Source: JBFEUI01 sp041547565
GTDB taxonomy: Bacteria; Pseudomonadota; Gammaproteobacteria; Thiohalomonadales; Thiohalomonadaceae
Reading direction: 5' to 3'
Length of the DNA: 7,810 nucleotides
Assembly: GCA_041547565.1 (NCBI GenBank)
Contig: JBFEUI010000114.1
Location: 1 to 7,810, forward strand
The notes below the pieces were generated by a model, which was not told the origin of the DNA, did not search any database, and saw nothing but the letters and a program-made list of their open reading frames with translations. Shown one piece after another: positions 1 through 6,405 of the stretch. How positions within the stretch are numbered: the stretch's first letter is position 1; each line of letters begins with the position of its first letter. The translations under genes and the position numbers were made by a program.

Positions 1-1320
1 CTGGACCATATTCCCGTCATCGGCAGGCTACCCTCCCCGTTTCTCGTCTGGGCACGCCCTGACCGCCAGCACTACCGCATTGGTCTCGGTGTCGCCCTGC
101 AGCTGAAAACAGGCGGCAAGGCGCGTTTTCAGCGCCTGCAGCGTTACTTCGAACAGATCACCGCCAACTGGCAGCATGACTGCAATAGCGATACGGCAGC
201 ACAGCCGGGGGCATTTTGTGCCTTTGCCTTCGATCACGCCGATGCCATGGACGGACCGTGGCAGGGCGTGGCCAACAGCCTGATCACCGTTCCCGAGGTG
301 CTGCTGGAGTTCCGCGAGGGCCACTACACCCTGAGCCTCAACTGCCAGAGCGATCACCTGCACGACTCGCACACGCAGGTCGAGGTGTGGCTGAAACGCG
401 CCACGGCACTCCTGACCTCACTGCTTGGCACAGACCCCGCGCCGGGGCATGAAAATACCCTCTATCGCGCCCCCGGCGAGCCGCCGAACAGCGAGTGGCT
501 GGCGCTGGTGGAGAAGGCACGCGCCGCCATACGCGCTGACCACATGGCCAAGGTGGTGCCGGCACGCCACGTCCGCATCCGCGGCACCCGCCCCTTCAAT
601 GAAACGGCGATACTCAAGCGCCTGGCCCGGCAATATCCCGGCTGCCTGCTACTGGGCCTGTCACTGGGGGCAAAAACACTGGTGGCAGCCACCCCCGAAC
701 GGCTGGTGTCTCTCCACAACGGCACCATCAGCTGTGATGCCCTCGGCGGCACCGGTGAGCGCAGCGGCAACCCGGTGCAGGACAACCTGCTGGCCCACAA
801 CCTGCTGCAGGATGAGAAAACCCGCCATGAGCATGCGCTGGTGGTGGATCACCTGCGCCGGGCCCTGAGCCGAATCAGTGCCCATGTCTCCATCCCCGAC
901 ACCCCCTCGGTGCTGCCGCTCGGGCAACTGCAACACCTGTGGACACCCATCAAGGCCCAGTGCCGCCCCGGCACCTCGCTGCTGGACCTGGCCGCCACCC
1001 TGCACCCCACACCGGCGGTGGCGGGCACACCTGCCGACACCGCAACACACTGGCTGGCCCAGCACGAGCCGTTTAACCGCGGCTGGTATACCGGCAGTGT
1101 CGGCTGGCTCCAGGCCGACGGCAACGGTGAACTGGCCGTGCTGCTGCGCTGCGCGCTGCTCACCGACAAGCAGGCCGATCTCTATGCCGGTGCCGGTGTC
1201 GTGGCCGACTCCGATCCAACCGCGGAACTGAAAGAGACCGAGCTGAAACTCGGTGCCGTGATTCGCGCGCTGCACAGTGAACAGGCGGACGGTGACGAGC
1301 AACAGCTGGCCCAGCAATGA
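1..1320 (+). CDS. menF: Isochorismate synthase MenF, 5'-truncated by window edge
   Basis: Converts chorismate to isochorismate in the cytosol, the entry step of menaquinone synthesis. The frame is open from base 1, so the start lies outside the window; 439 residues are visible, already about the family's full length (E. coli MenF is 431), so probably only a short N-terminal piece is missing. The internal ATG at 247 is not the start: the residues before it read as normal MenF N-terminal domain. The C-terminal half is a chorismate-binding domain. The motif KVVPAR has the catalytic-base lysine at fragment residue 184, ATPERL has the general-acid glutamate at 233, and RHEHALVV (E277) and SDPTAELKE (E409) supply the expected Mg2+ ligands. 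LHPTPAVAG and FNRGWYTGSVGW are also family hallmarks. The tryptophan usual after the last metal glutamate (EW) is replaced by leucine. EntC/PchA-type siderophore or salicylate enzymes are the alternative, but the men context decides for MenF. The stop overlaps the menD start (ATGA). Confidence 0.95.
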   Translation: MDHIPVIGRLPSPFLVWARPDRQHYRIGLGVALQLKTGGKARFQRLQRYFEQITANWQHDCNSDTAAQPGAFCAFAFDHADAMDGPWQGVANSLITVPEVLLEFREGHYTLSLNCQSDHLHDSHTQVEVWLKRATALLTSLLGTDPAPGHENTLYRAPGEPPNSEWLALVEKARAAIRADHMAKVVPARHVRIRGTRPFNETAILKRLARQYPGCLLLGLSLGAKTLVAATPERLVSLHNGTISCDALGGTGERSGNPVQDNLLAHNLLQDEKTRHEHALVVDHLRRALSRISAHVSIPDTPSVLPLGQLQHLWTPIKAQCRPGTSLLDLAATLHPTPAVAGTPADTATHWLAQHEPFNRGWYTGSVGWLQADGNGELAVLLRCALLTDKQADLYAGAGVVADSDPTAELKETELKLGAVIRALHSEQADGDEQQLAQQ

Positions 1321-3032
1321 GTGACACGGCCCTGCTCAACCTGCGCTGGGCGCTCGCGCTCATCGACGGGCTGGTCAGTTGCGGTGTGGAGCACGCCGTC
1401 ATCTCCCCCGGTTCGCGTTCCACACCGCTGACACTGGCCTGCGAACGCCATCCGGCAATCACAACCTGGATCCAGGTCGATGAACGCAGTGCCGCCTTTT
1501 TCGCACTGGGGCTGGCCCGCGCCGGCGGCCGGCCAGTCGCCGTGGTGGCCACCTCCGGCAGCGCGCCGGCACACTGGTATCCGGCCGTCATCGAGGCCGG
1601 GTACAGCGCCGTCCCCCTGCTTCTGCTCAGCGCCGACCGCCCCCCTGAACTGCAGGGCTGCGGCGCCAACCAGACCATCAACCAGACCCGGCTGTTCGGC
1701 GGCCAGGTACGCGCCTTCCACCAGCTGCCCCCCCCCGACGAGGGTGAGACACAACTGGCTGCTGTACAGGCGCTTGGCGTACAAGCCGGCCGTGACAGTC
1801 TTGCCGCACCGCCTGGCCCGGTACATATCAACATCCCGTTTCGTGAACCCCTGGTACCCCGGACCGACGACCTGCCGCAACCGCTTCCCGCAACCGCACC
1901 ACAAACCATCACGCCGCACCGGCCAGCCCCGGGCGATGCCCTGCTTGACCAACTCGCCGCATCACTGCAGCGCGGCCGCGGTATTATCGTCTGCGGGCCC
2001 GAGCCGTACACCCCCGACTTTGCCGCCGCTGTCACGGCACTGGCCGAGCGCCTGGGGGCGCCGATCCTTGCCGACCCGCTTTCCGGCCTGCGATTTGGCC
2101 ACCACCCACTGAGCCATATCATCACCCGCTACGACGCCTTCCTGCGCCGTGACCTGTTCACCCGCAACCACTGTCCCGACTGGGTGCTGCGCTTCGGCGC
2201 CGTCCCCGTCTCCAAGCACCTCTCCACCTTCCTGGCGTCATGCGAAGCGAGTACTCACTATCTGGTTGATGCATACGGGCGAAGACGTGACCCGCTACAC
2301 CGCACCACCGACACGCTCAGCGCCGATCCCGCCGCCCTGTGTGACGGGCTCACGGCCCGGCTCGACGCGCCCGGCGACAGGACCTGGCTGAACGCCTTTC
2401 GCCAGGAGGAAAGGCGTGCGGCAGAGCTCACCGTCAGGCACACCACCAGCGAGGCCGCCGTTATAGACGCCTGCCTCGGCCAGCTGCCGGATGACAGTAC
2501 CCTCTTCTCCAGCAATTCCATGTCCATTCGCGACCTGGACAGCTTCTCCGACAGTGGCGACAAGCGCCTGCGCATCATCGCCAACCGCGGCGTCAGCGGC
2601 ATCGACGGCAACCTCTCGACCCTGCTCGGCCTTGCCGCCGCCCAACAGCGTAGCGGCCGTGCCGGCCGGGTTGTCGGCCTGATCGGTGATCTGGCCTTCT
2701 TCCACGACATGAACGGTCTGCTCAATGCGGCACAGCAGGATGTCGTTATCATCCTGCTCAACAACGGCGGCGGCGCCATCTTCAACCACCTGCCGCAGGC
2801 GGGCCTGCCGGAGTTCGAACGCGACTGGTTGACGCCGACGCAGCTCGATTTTGCCAAGGCCGCCGACCTCTATGGCATCCGCTACCGGTCGATTCATACC
2901 GACACCGATTTTCCCGCTGCACTGCAGCAGGCGCTGCAACAGAAGGGCCCATGCATCATTGAAGTTGCCATCGATGCCGGGTCCAGCCTGGAGCAGCACC
3001 GCCGCTACTGGGATGCCGTCGCCGCCGATTGA
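1317..3032 (+). CDS. menD: SEPHCHC synthase MenD (thiamine diphosphate enzyme)
   Basis: Decarboxylates 2-oxoglutarate and adds the resulting succinyl-semialdehyde carbanion to isochorismate, giving SEPHCHC; it needs thiamine diphosphate and Mg2+. The protein has 571 residues (E. coli 556). The N-terminal pyrimidine-binding domain has SPGSRSTP (29-37) and VDERSAAFF with the cofactor-activating glutamate E56. TSGSAPAHWYPAVIEA (80-94) and LSADRPPEL (104-112) follow, then GPVHINIPFREPL near 167-179. The C-terminal domain has SMSIRDLD (401-408), NRGVSGIDGN (423-432) and the diphosphate/metal motif starting at GD (457-458) and ending at NN (482-483). The start ATG overlaps the menF stop by 4 bases with no clear Shine-Dalgarno, so translation is probably coupled to menF. 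A run of nine C (1728-1736) encodes P138-P140. No menH follows, unlike the enterobacterial menFDHBCE order. Confidence 0.97.
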   Translation: MSDTALLNLRWALALIDGLVSCGVEHAVISPGSRSTPLTLACERHPAITTWIQVDERSAAFFALGLARAGGRPVAVVATSGSAPAHWYPAVIEAGYSAVPLLLLSADRPPELQGCGANQTINQTRLFGGQVRAFHQLPPPDEGETQLAAVQALGVQAGRDSLAAPPGPVHINIPFREPLVPRTDDLPQPLPATAPQTITPHRPAPGDALLDQLAASLQRGRGIIVCGPEPYTPDFAAAVTALAERLGAPILADPLSGLRFGHHPLSHIITRYDAFLRRDLFTRNHCPDWVLRFGAVPVSKHLSTFLASCEASTHYLVDAYGRRRDPLHRTTDTLSADPAALCDGLTARLDAPGDRTWLNAFRQEERRAAELTVRHTTSEAAVIDACLGQLPDDSTLFSSNSMSIRDLDSFSDSGDKRLRIIANRGVSGIDGNLSTLLGLAAAQQRSGRAGRVVGLIGDLAFFHDMNGLLNAAQQDVVIILLNNGGGAIFNHLPQAGLPEFERDWLTPTQLDFAKAADLYGIRYRSIHTDTDFPAALQQALQQKGPCIIEVAIDAGSSLEQHRRYWDAVAAD

Positions 3033-3086
3033 CGCCTGACAGCCGAGTACGATTTACGTTACTCTTCGTTCAGATATTTTCAGTAT

Positions 3087-3091
3087 AAGGA
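3087..3091 (+). promoter_or_regulatory. Ribosome binding site of menB
   Basis: AAGGA lies 11 bases before the menB ATG at 3103. It sits in the only sizeable gap of the + strand gene run (70 bases) and is the only clean Shine-Dalgarno at the expected place for a gene here; menD, menA and menC have none at their preferred starts. It therefore supports independent initiation of menB. Confidence 0.6.
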
Positions 3092-3102
3092 ACAGGCAAA
3101 TC

Positions 3103-3924
3103 ATGCAGTGGCAGACCGTCGAAGGCCTCGAGTTTCAGGACATCCTCTACCACCACGCCGAGGGGATCGCCCGAATCACCATCAACCGCCCCGAGGTGCG
3201 CAACGCCTTTCGCCCCGAGACGGTGCAGGAGCTGATACGGGCCTTTCACGACGCCCACATGAACCCCGACATCGGTGCCATCATCCTCACCGGGGCCGGC
3301 GACAAGGCATTCTGTTCCGGCGGCGATCAGAAGGTCCGTGGTGAGGACGGTGGCTACAGGGACAGCCAGGGGGTGCAACACCTCAACGTGCTCGACCTGC
3401 AGATGCAGATCCGCCGCCTGCCCAAACCGGTGGTGGCGATGGTCGCCGGCTATGCCATCGGTGGCGGCCACGTGCTGCACCTGGTCTGCGACCTGACCAT
3501 CGCCGCCGACAATGCCCGTTTCGGTCAGACCGGCCCCCGTGTCGGCAGCTTCGATGCCGGGCTCGGTGCCGGCCTGCTTGCCCGCACCGTGGGTCTGAAG
3601 AAGGCCAAGGAGATCTGGTTCCTATGCCGCCAGTACGATGCCCAACAGGCACTGGAGATGGGGCTGGTCAATGCGGTGGTGCCGCTGGCGCAGCTGGAAC
3701 AGGAGACGGTCGACTGGTGCCGCCAGATGCTGGCCCACTCGCCCACCGCACTGCGCGCCCTCAAGGCTGCCTTTAACGCCGATACCGACGGACTGGCCGG
3801 CATCCAGGAGCTGGCGGGCAACACCACGGCCCTGTTCTACATGAGCGAGGAGGGGCAGGAGGGGCGCAATGCATTTCTGGAAAAACGTCCCCCGGACTTC
3901 AGCAAGTACCCCCGCCGACCCTGA
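3103..3924 (+). CDS. menB: 1,4-dihydroxy-2-naphthoyl-CoA synthase MenB, type I
   Basis: Crotonase-superfamily enzyme that closes the second ring: o-succinylbenzoyl-CoA to 1,4-dihydroxy-2-naphthoyl-CoA by intramolecular Claisen condensation. It has 273 residues against 285 in E. coli; the N-terminus is simply shorter. ITINRPEVRNAF (25-36) and CSGGDQKVRG (71-80) carry the CoA-binding and oxyanion-hole regions, and GGY ends in the active-site tyrosine Y85. FGQTGPRVGSFD (140-151) follows with S149 and D151, then EIWFLCRQYDA (170-180), and FYMSEEGQEGRNAF (245-258) includes Y246. The QTG at 142-144 together with W172 marks the type I, bicarbonate-dependent subclass rather than the Asp-containing type II. 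The stretch after D151 (AGLGAGLLAR) departs from the usual GG-(Y/W)-G-(A/S)-S-(Y)-(M/L)-AR. An AAGGA site lies 11 bases upstream. The gene ends 4 bases before the preferred menA start. Confidence 0.97.
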   Translation: MQWQTVEGLEFQDILYHHAEGIARITINRPEVRNAFRPETVQELIRAFHDAHMNPDIGAIILTGAGDKAFCSGGDQKVRGEDGGYRDSQGVQHLNVLDLQMQIRRLPKPVVAMVAGYAIGGGHVLHLVCDLTIAADNARFGQTGPRVGSFDAGLGAGLLARTVGLKKAKEIWFLCRQYDAQQALEMGLVNAVVPLAQLEQETVDWCRQMLAHSPTALRALKAAFNADTDGLAGIQELAGNTTALFYMSEEGQEGRNAFLEKRPPDFSKYPRRP

Positions 3925-3928
3925 GTCC

Positions 3929-4801
3929 ATGGCCACACTGCACTACTGGCTCCTCGCCGCACGGCCGAAGACCCTTGTCGTCACCATCACCCCGCTCATC
4001 GTCGGTGGCACCCTGGCCCGCATCGACAGCGGTACCCTCCACTGGCCGGTCTGGCTCGCAGCGCTGCTGGCCGCCATGGCCATACAGATCGGCACCAACC
4101 TGCACAACGATGCCGCCGATTTCGAACGCGGCACCGACACCCCCGATCGCCTCGGACCACGACGTGCCGCGGCCCAGGGCTGGTTGAGCCCGCAGGCTGT
4201 CAGACACGGCGCCTTCGCCTGTTTTGCCGTCGCCTTCCTGCTCGGCATCTACCTGGTCTGGATCGGCGGCTGGCCCATCGTGGCGCTCGGCCTGGCCTCC
4301 CTGGCCTGCGGTTATGCCTATACCGGCGGTCCCCGACCCATCGCCTACACCCCGCTGGGGGAACTGTTTGTTCTGGCCTTCTTCGGCCTCGCCGCGGTCG
4401 GCGGCACCTATTACCTGCAGACCCTGACCCTCACCCCGGCAGCCCTTGTCGCCGGGCTCGCGGTCGGCCTGCCCGCCGCCGCGGTGCTGGTGATCAACAA
4501 CTACCGCGATCTGGAAACCGACCGGCGTGCCGGCAAGCATACCCTGGCCACCTATATCGGCCGTGCGGCAAGCCGCCACCTCTACAGCGCCATGCTGTTA
4601 CTGCCCCTGGCGCTCGGCCTGCAGTTGATTCCGCATACCGGCCTGCGCTGGCTGCCCTGGCTGGCGCTACCCCTGGCGCTGTGGCTGATGCGACGGCTGT
4701 GGACACTGCCTGTCGATCAGCGCCTCAATGCCCTGCTGGCACGCACCGCACTGTACCAGCTGCTCTACGGGGTGTTGCTGTGCGCCGCACTGCTGGCCTG
4801 A
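3929..4801 (+). CDS. menA: 1,4-dihydroxy-2-naphthoate polyprenyltransferase MenA
   Basis: UbiA-family integral membrane enzyme that attaches the polyprenyl chain to DHNA with loss of CO2, giving demethylmenaquinone. It has 290 residues, the normal length. ARPKTLVVTITP (11-22) is the typical MenA N-terminus. The first Asp-rich, Mg-prenyl-diphosphate motif is NLHNDAADFERGTDTPDRLGP (split here: NLHND at 57-61, D64, D70, D73). YTGGPRPIAYTPLGELFVL (131-149) is highly characteristic, and the second Asp motif is NNYRDLETDRRAGKHTLA (190-207). About eight to nine hydrophobic segments are visible, the last near 270-289. The chosen ATG at 3929 gives a family-like N-terminus but lacks a Shine-Dalgarno. 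An in-frame ATG at 3869, inside menB, has AGGAGG six bases before it and would add 20 residues. The 4-base gaps on both sides suggest coupled translation with menB and menC. Confidence 0.95.
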   Translation: MATLHYWLLAARPKTLVVTITPLIVGGTLARIDSGTLHWPVWLAALLAAMAIQIGTNLHNDAADFERGTDTPDRLGPRRAAAQGWLSPQAVRHGAFACFAVAFLLGIYLVWIGGWPIVALGLASLACGYAYTGGPRPIAYTPLGELFVLAFFGLAAVGGTYYLQTLTLTPAALVAGLAVGLPAAAVLVINNYRDLETDRRAGKHTLATYIGRAASRHLYSAMLLLPLALGLQLIPHTGLRWLPWLALPLALWLMRRLWTLPVDQRLNALLARTALYQLLYGVLLCAALLA

Positions 4802-4805
4802 TGCC

Positions 4806-5828
4806 ATGATTATCCGACATGTCGCCTGCTCGCCCTATCGCCTGCCGCTGCGGCGCAGCTGGGTCAGCCACCGCGGTGCACTGGCGGAACGCCGCGGCTG
4901 GCTCATCACGCTGCAAACAGATGAACACACCGGTATCGGCGACTGCGCCCCGCTGCCCACGGCAGGCACGGAACGCCACGAGCAGGCCGAAGCGTGGTTA
5001 AACAAAAACTGCGATCACTTCATCGGCCAGGATGTAGCGGCACTGCTCGGCCTGCTGGACAGCCATCCGGACATCCCGCCTGCCGTACGCTGCGGGCTCG
5101 AAACGGCACTTATCGACCTGCTGGCCAAACAACGCGGCACCACCATTGCCAAATGGCTCAACCCGGCGGCTGTCGGCCGGGTGAGGGTCAACGCCAACCT
5201 CGGGGCGCTGGATAAGAGAGTCTTAGAACGACTCGACGAGGCGCGGGGCTACCGGGTAATCAAGCTCAAGCTGGGGGTGCACCCACTTGAGCAGGAGATC
5301 GAACGGCTGCAACGGCTTGCCGAAGCGGTTCCGGCGGGGGTATCACTGCGCCTTGATGCCAATCGAGCCTGGACACCGGAGGAGGCCATCTCGCTGCTGC
5401 AGCAGATCGAATCGCTGCCTGTCGAGTCGATCGAGGAACCGCTGGCCGAACCCGACAGCGAATCGCTGCGCCGGTTACAACAGCGCACAGCTATCCCCCT
5501 GGCACTGGATGAATCGCTCAACCTGTTCGACATCAAGGCCGTGTTGCAACACCCCCCGGTCAAACGTCTGACGCTCAAACCGATGGTGCTGGGTGGACTG
5601 GAACCCTCCCTGGAGCTGGCACAACAGGCCTATGCCTGCGGCATGGAGGTGGTTGTGACTACCACGGTGGACAGTGCCGTCGGGGTGTGGGCCGCGGTTC
5701 AGCTGGCTGCGGCGCTGGGTGAGCGCGGCACACATATCGCCCACGGCCTGGCCACAGCTTGCTGGCTGAGCGAGGATGTCGCGAACGCGCCGGAAATAGT
5801 AGATGGTGTGATCACGCTTAAAGAGTGA
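4806..5828 (+). CDS. menC: o-Succinylbenzoate synthase MenC
   Basis: Enolase-superfamily enzyme that dehydrates SHCHC to o-succinylbenzoate using a divalent metal. From ATG 4806 it has 340 residues (E. coli 320). An N-terminal capping domain reads as RLPLRRSWVSHRGALAERRG and GIGDCAPLP (43-51). The barrel then shows the KLK pair with catalytic lysines K153 and K155, LRLDANRAWT with metal ligand D184, SIEEPL with the second metal ligand (E210 or E211), LALDESL with D235, LTLKPM with the opposing catalytic lysine K258, and TTTVDSAVG (285-293). The frame is also open upstream to an ATG at 4728, but that stretch overlaps menA and reads as Cys/Pro-rich shadow sequence, so 4806 is preferred. The start has no clear Shine-Dalgarno and lies 4 bases after menA. 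Related dipeptide epimerases and N-acylamino acid racemases share the fold; context favours OSB synthase. The TGA stop is the first part of a long inverted repeat. Confidence 0.95.
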   Translation: MIIRHVACSPYRLPLRRSWVSHRGALAERRGWLITLQTDEHTGIGDCAPLPTAGTERHEQAEAWLNKNCDHFIGQDVAALLGLLDSHPDIPPAVRCGLETALIDLLAKQRGTTIAKWLNPAAVGRVRVNANLGALDKRVLERLDEARGYRVIKLKLGVHPLEQEIERLQRLAEAVPAGVSLRLDANRAWTPEEAISLLQQIESLPVESIEEPLAEPDSESLRRLQQRTAIPLALDESLNLFDIKAVLQHPPVKRLTLKPMVLGGLEPSLELAQQAYACGMEVVVTTTVDSAVGVWAAVQLAAALGERGTHIAHGLATACWLSEDVANAPEIVDGVITLKE

Positions 5829-5935
5829 GATACAAGTGACAAGTGGAAAGAGAAAAACGCTTGGCACTATGACAATGCAGACTTTTCGTCCGCGCTGCAT
5901 TTGCCTTTTCTCTTGTATCTTGTCACCTGTATCTC
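5827..5935 (+). repeat. Intergenic imperfect inverted-repeat element, copy 1
   Basis: The left arm (5827-5856) pairs with the right arm (5906-5935) at 25 of 30 positions; mismatches are at arm position 9 and a block at 18-21. The central 49 bases contain a second stem, AATGCAG (5874-5880) with CTGCATT (5895-5901). The arms are built of degenerate 7-base words: on the + strand the right arm reads TTGTATC, TTGTCAC, CTGTATC in succession from 5913. The element overlaps the menC stop codon and ends 3 bases before the menI stop, filling the convergent gap. A diverged copy in the same orientation lies at about 6406-6511. It might act as a bidirectional transcription terminator, but the stem is AT-rich and has no classic GC stem plus T-run on either strand, so that role is inference. 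Confidence 0.75.
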
Positions 5936-5938
5936 ATC

Positions 5939-6349
5939 TCAATCCCCGGACAACGCGGTACGCAATTCATCAGGAATCGATATCTTTTTTTTTGTTGCTG
6001 CATCCAGTGTGACGTGAATGGTTTCCACTTCTGCACGAATTTCACCGGCATCATCCACAAACCTGTATTGCAGAGTGAAAGAAGATCCGCCCACTTTCTT
6101 AACGCCAAGTTCGATCGTTATGGTCTCGTTATGCCGCAGGGGTTGTTTGTAATCTGCTTCGGTGTGGACCAGTGGCAGGAGGTATTTGCCTTCGCTAATC
6201 ACACTGGCAAGGGCGTGACCGATCTCAGACATAAAGTGCTCATAGGCCTCGTGTGCGTAGCGAAACATGTGGGCGAAAAAGACAATACCTGCCGCATCGA
6301 TATCCTGAAACGGGATTGTGATCTGATACTTATAGTCAGCTCTGGCCAT
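5939..6349 (-). CDS. menI: Hotdog-fold acyl-CoA thioesterase, probable DHNA-CoA hydrolase
   Basis: 136-residue protein of the 4-hydroxybenzoyl-CoA thioesterase (YbgC-like) hotdog family. FQDIDAAGIVFFAH (14-27) holds the family's catalytic aspartate, D18 by position, and HEAYEHFM (33-40) continues the long helix. The FxDxDAAGxVxF and HEAYE signature resembles the cyanobacterial DHNA-CoA hydrolase (Slr0204 type) as I recall it. With menE directly upstream on the same strand and menB/menA converging, release of DHNA from DHNA-CoA is the natural role; general thioesterase activity is the alternative. The ATG at 6349 was chosen because MARADYKYQI leads straight into the first strand; an upstream in-frame ATG at 6433 adds non-family sequence. 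AAGGG lies only 3 bases before the start, which is short. GC is about 48% by hand count, well below neighbours. A nine-A run encodes K120-K122. Copies of one repeat flank the gene. Confidence 0.85.
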   Translation of the reverse strand: MARADYKYQITIPFQDIDAAGIVFFAHMFRYAHEAYEHFMSEIGHALASVISEGKYLLPLVHTEADYKQPLRHNETITIELGVKKVGGSSFTLQYRFVDDAGEIRAEVETIHVTLDAATKKKISIPDELRTALSGD

Positions 6350-6378
6350 TAACCCTTGTTCCCAGTTGATGGAAAGGC

Positions 6379-6395
6379 GGCGGGTGTGGCCCGCC
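6379..6395 (-). other. GC-rich hairpin in the menI leader
   Basis: GGCGGG and CCCGCC form a perfect 6-base stem around a 5-base loop, about 30 bases before the menI start codon. It stands out in otherwise AT-rich sequence. No T-run follows on either strand, so it does not look like an intrinsic terminator. If transcribed with menI it would be a 5' leader structure. Confidence 0.4.
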
Positions 6396-6405
6396 CTATG
6401 CACAA

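Noticed and set aside
661..1317. - strand open frame of 218 codons opposite menF
   Set aside because: Shadow of the chorismate-binding domain coding sequence; no family features.
1160..2125. Long - strand open frame (321 codons) opposite menF/menD
   Set aside because: Shadow frame across two strongly supported genes in GC-rich DNA; Ser/Arg/Gly-rich and domain-free.
3050..3092. Possible promoter before menB (TATAAG at 3084-3089)
   Set aside because: The -10-like hexamer overlaps the Shine-Dalgarno and no acceptable -35 lies at 16-18 bases.
5874..5912. Classical intrinsic terminator after menC
   Set aside because: The inner stem is only 7 bases with a 14-base loop and is followed by a broken pyrimidine tract, not a clean T-run.
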